Below are positions 61,268-64,000 of a stretch of 64,000 nt of DNA, piece by piece. The notes below the pieces were generated by a model. That model ran no database searches and had not been told where the DNA came from. It was given only the letters and a program-made list of their open reading frames with translations. The stretch lies in the NCBI RefSeq assembly GCF_013408145.1, contig NZ_JACBZI010000001.1:1240001-1304000 (forward strand), given 5' to 3'. How positions within the stretch are numbered: position 1 is the first letter of the stretch; the number at the start of each line of letters is the position of its first letter. This DNA comes from Nocardioides marinus. Its GTDB lineage: Bacteria > Actinomycetota > Actinomycetes > Propionibacteriales > Nocardioidaceae. Position numbers and translations under genes: made by a program.

Positions 61268-61273
61268 TAGCCT
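61268..61273 (+). promoter_or_regulatory. -10 element of the siderophore-interacting protein gene
   Basis: TAGCCT, immediately after the methyltransferase stop, with 6 nt to the GTG at 61280. Confidence 0.45.
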
Positions 61274-61279
61274 CGGCGC

Positions 61280-62062
61280 GTGAGTGTCCGAGCCCAGCAG
61301 CACAGCGCGACCGTCCTGCGCCGCGAGCGGCTCGCCGACCACCTGCTGCGGCTGACGCTGGGGGGCGAGGGGCTGGGTGGCTTCACCAGCACGGGCGTGC
61401 CCGACGAGTGGGTCGGGCTGGTCGTGCCCGGCCAGTTCCAGAGCCGCTACTACACCGTGCGGTCCTGGGACGGCGCGGAGCTCGTCCTCGACGTGGTCGT
61501 CCACGACGTCGGTCTGGTGACCGAGTGGGCCCAGCGCCCCGACGCCGTGGTCGGTGAGACCGTGACCGTGACCGACCCCAAGGGCTCGTTCTCGCCGCCG
61601 GCCGACGCCGGCTGGCTGATGCTCGTGGGTGACCTGACCGCGATGCCCGCCATGGCCCGCATCGTCGGGAGCACCGACCTGCCCGTGCGGGTGTGGGCCG
61701 AGGTCCCCGAGCGCCTGCCCGGCTACCTCCCCGACGAGGTCGAGGTGTCGTGGCTGGCCCAGCCCGGCGACGGCGTCTCCGCGCTGGCCGAGGTGGTCAC
61801 CGACCTGACGTGGCCCGAGGGCCCCGGCTACTTCTGGATGGCGGGGGAGTCCGCGCAGATGCGGGCGATCCGCAAGCACCTGATGCGCGAGCGGCGGCTG
61901 CCCTCGGAGCAGTACGACGTGATGGGCTACTGGCGCGGTGGGCAGGAGCGCCAGCCTCGGGCCGTCGACCCCGGCCCCATCTGGCGGGCGGGCAAGGCCG
62001 CCGGCAAGTCCGACGAGGAGATCTGGGCCGACTACGACCAGGCACGGGAGGCCCAGGGATGA
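61280..62062 (+). CDS. Siderophore-interacting protein (FAD ferric-siderophore reductase, SIP family)
   Basis: A 260-residue flavoprotein that reduces ferric siderophores in the cytoplasm. It has an FAD-binding beta barrel with QFQSRYYTVRSWDG (R-Y-Y-T-V-R) and the ...GPAxxW-like YFWMAGESAQMRAIRKHL segment, then the typical C-terminal YDVMGYWRGG. GTG 61280. The stop overlaps the era ATG (ATGA). No siderophore synthesis or uptake genes are nearby. Confidence 0.9.
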   Translation: MSVRAQQHSATVLRRERLADHLLRLTLGGEGLGGFTSTGVPDEWVGLVVPGQFQSRYYTVRSWDGAELVLDVVVHDVGLVTEWAQRPDAVVGETVTVTDPKGSFSPPADAGWLMLVGDLTAMPAMARIVGSTDLPVRVWAEVPERLPGYLPDEVEVSWLAQPGDGVSALAEVVTDLTWPEGPGYFWMAGESAQMRAIRKHLMRERRLPSEQYDVMGYWRGGQERQPRAVDPGPIWRAGKAAGKSDEEIWADYDQAREAQG

Positions 62063-62997
62063 GTGAGACCACGCAGGACCAGCAGGAGCACCGCAGCGGG
62101 TTCGCCTCGTTCGTGGGGCGTCCCAATGCCGGGAAGTCCACCCTGACCAACGCCCTGGTGGGCTCGAAGGTCGCCATCACCAGCGACAAGCCGCAGACCA
62201 CCCGCACCGTGGTCCGCGGCATCGTGCACCGCCCCGACGCCCAGCTGGTGCTGGTCGACACCCCCGGGCTGCACCGCCCGCGCACGCTGCTGGGTGAGCG
62301 CCTCAACGACCTGGTGACCAGCACCTGGGCCGAGGTCGACGTCGTCGCCGTGTGCTTCCCCAGCAACGAGAAGATCGGCCCCGGTGACCGGTTCATCGTC
62401 GGTGAGCTCGCCAAGGTCCGGCGCACCACCAAGATCGCGGTCGCCACCAAGACCGACCTGGCCTCCCCCGAGCGCATCGGTGAGCACCTGCTGGCCATCC
62501 AGGCCCTGGGCCAGGAGACCGGCACCGACTGGGCCGAGATCGTGCCGGTCTCGGCCACGGCCGGCGACCAGGTCGGCCTGCTGGCCGACCTGCTGGTCGG
62601 GATGCTCCCCGAGGGCCCGCAGCTCTACCCCGACGGTGAGCTCACCGACAGCCCCGAGGAGGTCCTCGTGGCCGAGCTGGTCCGCGAGGCCGCTCTCGAC
62701 GGCGTCCGCGACGAGCTGCCGCACTCCATCGCGGTGGTCGTCGAGGAGATGGGCCTGCGCGAGGGCCGCTCGGAGGGCAAGCCGCTGCTGGACATCCACG
62801 CCAACCTCTACGTCGAGCGCGACTCCCAGAAGGGCATCATGATCGGCCGCAAGGGCGCACGGCTGCGGCAGGTGGGCACCGCCGCCCGGGCGCAGATCGA
62901 GGCGATGCTCGGCACGCCGGTCTACCTCGACCTGCACGTCAAGGTGGCCAAGGACTGGCAGCGCGACCCGCGCCAGCTGCGCAAGCTCGGGTTCTAG
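62059..62997 (+). CDS. era: GTPase Era
   Basis: A 312-residue Ras-like GTPase with a C-terminal KH domain, essential for 30S subunit assembly. It has G1 GRPNAGKST, G2 QTTRTVV, G3 DTPGLHRP, G4 TKTDL, G5 VSAT and KH domain YVERDSQKGIMIGRKGARLRQ split at the GxxG. ATG 62059 overlaps the SIP stop, so era translation is coupled to a gene not usually its neighbour. Confidence 0.97.
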   Translation: MSETTQDQQEHRSGFASFVGRPNAGKSTLTNALVGSKVAITSDKPQTTRTVVRGIVHRPDAQLVLVDTPGLHRPRTLLGERLNDLVTSTWAEVDVVAVCFPSNEKIGPGDRFIVGELAKVRRTTKIAVATKTDLASPERIGEHLLAIQALGQETGTDWAEIVPVSATAGDQVGLLADLLVGMLPEGPQLYPDGELTDSPEEVLVAELVREAALDGVRDELPHSIAVVVEEMGLREGRSEGKPLLDIHANLYVERDSQKGIMIGRKGARLRQVGTAARAQIEAMLGTPVYLDLHVKVAKDWQRDPRQLRKLGF

Positions 62998-63016
62998 CCC
63001 GCTCGGGGCGTCCGGC

Positions 63017-63805
63017 TCACTGCTGGGTCTTGGCCCAGCAGACCGACCGGCGGTTCCCGGCCTCCCACTCGGCCTCGCCGAAGAAGGTGGACCCGTAGTC
63101 GTACGACGTGGGGTAGCCCAGCCAGGCCCCGACGGAGTCGGAGCAGAAGTCGCTGGTGATCTCCGCGACCTCGGCGTCGCCGGGGTAGGGCTCACCCGCC
63201 TCGCCGACCTTGATCGTGGTGACCGCGCGCCAGGTGTGCGGCTCGCTGCACGGCACCTTCGTCCCGGCCTTCACCGTCCGACCGGTGGCGCAGACCATCC
63301 ACTGGTCCGGCGGGAGCCCTTCGAGCAGGCCCTTGGCGTTCTTCGGCAGTGCCCGGTAGGGGGTCAGCTGCTCGCCGCCGCCGATCACGTCGCAGCGGTA
63401 CCACCGTGCTCCGGCCTCCCACGCCGCGTCGTCGGGCCGGAACCAGACCCACGACACCACGCTGCGCATCACCGCGGACTCGTCGCCGGACAGGAAGCCG
63501 GTGAAGGCACCGCTGCACTCGCCGTACACCCAGGCGCCGAGGGACGGGTCGTCCGCGTCGAGGTCGTGCAGGCTCGGCGGCAGCTCACCGACCGCGAAGG
63601 TCTGCGCGGTGTGCCGGTCGCCGCAGGGCACGGTCGGGGTGCCGTCGCTGGGCTGCGCGACGTCCTCGGGGGTGAGCAGCCGGCACGCGCCCTTCTCGGG
63701 TGGCTCCGTGCTCCTGGTCGAGGGCTCCTCGTCACCGCACGCGACCAGCGCGACCACGAGCGCGGCCGCGAGGACCGGTCTCGGGAGGCGGCGGGGGGAG
63801 AGCAC
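63017..63805 (-). CDS. Septum-formation-domain lipoprotein
   Basis: A 262-residue exported lipoprotein. The signal peptide ends at VVALVAC (Cys ~23). The mature part has paired Cys/His features of the Septum_form family: KGACRLLTPEDVAQPSD, VPCGDRHTAQTFAVGELP and, repeated in the second half, VPCSEPHTWRAVTTIKVGE, with FCSDSVGAWLGYP and RRSVCWAKT. It probably consists of two copies of a small disulfide-linked domain outside the membrane. GTG 63805 has TAGCCT 6 nt upstream. Function not established. Confidence 0.82.
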   Translation of the reverse strand: MLSPRRLPRPVLAAALVVALVACGDEEPSTRSTEPPEKGACRLLTPEDVAQPSDGTPTVPCGDRHTAQTFAVGELPPSLHDLDADDPSLGAWVYGECSGAFTGFLSGDESAVMRSVVSWVWFRPDDAAWEAGARWYRCDVIGGGEQLTPYRALPKNAKGLLEGLPPDQWMVCATGRTVKAGTKVPCSEPHTWRAVTTIKVGEAGEPYPGDAEVAEITSDFCSDSVGAWLGYPTSYDYGSTFFGEAEWEAGNRRSVCWAKTQQ

Positions 63806-63811
63806 GTCGGG

Positions 63812-63817
63812 AGGCTA
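63812..63817 (-). promoter_or_regulatory. -10 element of the septum-formation-domain lipoprotein gene
   Basis: TAGCCT on the minus strand, 6 nt from the GTG at 63805 and immediately after the stop of the upstream gene. Confidence 0.5.
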
Positions 63818-63831
63818 CCGGGCGGCCTCGG

Positions 63832-64000
63832 TCAGTCCGACAGCAGCGCTGCCAGGGTCCCGCCCAGCTCGCGGGCCTCCTCGAGTGCGGCCTCGTCGAG
63901 GTCGCCGAGGAGCTCGAGCACGGGGGCTGCCTGCTGCCAGGGGAGCGCGCCGGTGATCGCCAGCACCGAGCGCACCGCGCCGGTCGTGTCGTAGCGGCCG
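63832..64000 (-). CDS. Hypothetical protein, C-terminal fragment
   Basis: The last 55 residues of a minus-strand gene whose start lies beyond the window. The visible part is helical and Leu/Ala-rich (VRSVLAITGALPWQQAAPVLE, then LGDLDEAALEEARELGGTL) and ends LAALLSD-stop. It is too short to assign a family. Confidence 0.5.
   Translation of the reverse strand, partial: GRYDTTGAVRSVLAITGALPWQQAAPVLELLGDLDEAALEEARELGGTLAALLSD

Overview
The window is a chromosomal segment of a very GC-rich actinobacterium, most likely Nocardioidaceae (Nocardioides-like). The case rests on strong G/C third-position codon use, frequent GTG starts, F420/LLM-type oxidoreductase, DUF3097, DUF4870, a UfaA1-type methyltransferase paired with an FAD reductase, and a gene order typical of Actinobacteria (leuS, degV, comEA, comEC, holA, rpsT, lepA, hemW, DUF3097, hrcA, dnaJ, rsmE, HIT, phoH, ybeY, CBS protein, era). 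No rRNA, tRNA, CRISPR array, transposase, phage gene or att site was seen, and no gene-free stretch exceeds about 210 bases.

Layout. 1-11.4 kb is accessory metabolism: a Baeyer-Villiger-type monooxygenase (cut by the window edge) divergent from an AraC regulator; a PhoX-type phosphatase behind a candidate PHO box; a secreted S15/CocE hydrolase; an SDR; a rhomboid protease; a crotonase-fold protein lacking both hydratase glutamates; an MFS exporter; and an LLM oxidoreductase overlapping tail-to-tail with a MASE4-type sensor kinase. 12.9-24.5 kb is housekeeping: leuS behind a probable Leu-codon leader peptide plus terminator, then degV, comEA-comEC, holA, rpsT, an APH-fold protein and lepA. 24.5-45.5 kb lies between lepA and hemW and is largely accessory: a Tat-exported metallophosphatase, a GNAT/FemAB-like protein, a coiled-coil protein, and an exopolysaccharide locus (flippase, deacetylase, Wzy-like polymerase/ligase, three GT4 transferases, a Wzz protein with a dead kinase domain, and a polyprenyl-phosphate sugar transferase). 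It continues with an APH-MFS pair, an SQR-like flavoprotein, a MOSC protein and a long-chain acyl-CoA ligase. 45.6-63 kb returns to the conserved block, interrupted by a copper monooxygenase-like protein and by a tmsA/tmsB-like pair (predicted to make 10-methyl-branched fatty acids) plus a siderophore-interacting protein in front of era.

How genes work together. The polysaccharide genes at 29.3-39.2 kb form a Wzx/Wzy-type pathway: chain initiation by the sugar transferase, elongation by GT4 enzymes, flipping, polymerisation, length control and deacetylation, with stop/start overlaps inside the operon. hrcA sits behind a CIRCE operator with dnaJ and rsmE downstream. phoH, ybeY, the CBS protein and a deaminase-like protein form one overlapping unit.

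Regulation. Sixteen starts have a TANNNT-like -10 hexamer ending only 6-7 nt upstream (two more at 8 nt), which points to widespread leaderless transcription. The same rule places the start of the leuS leader peptide. All functional calls come from reading the sequence; no database search was run.
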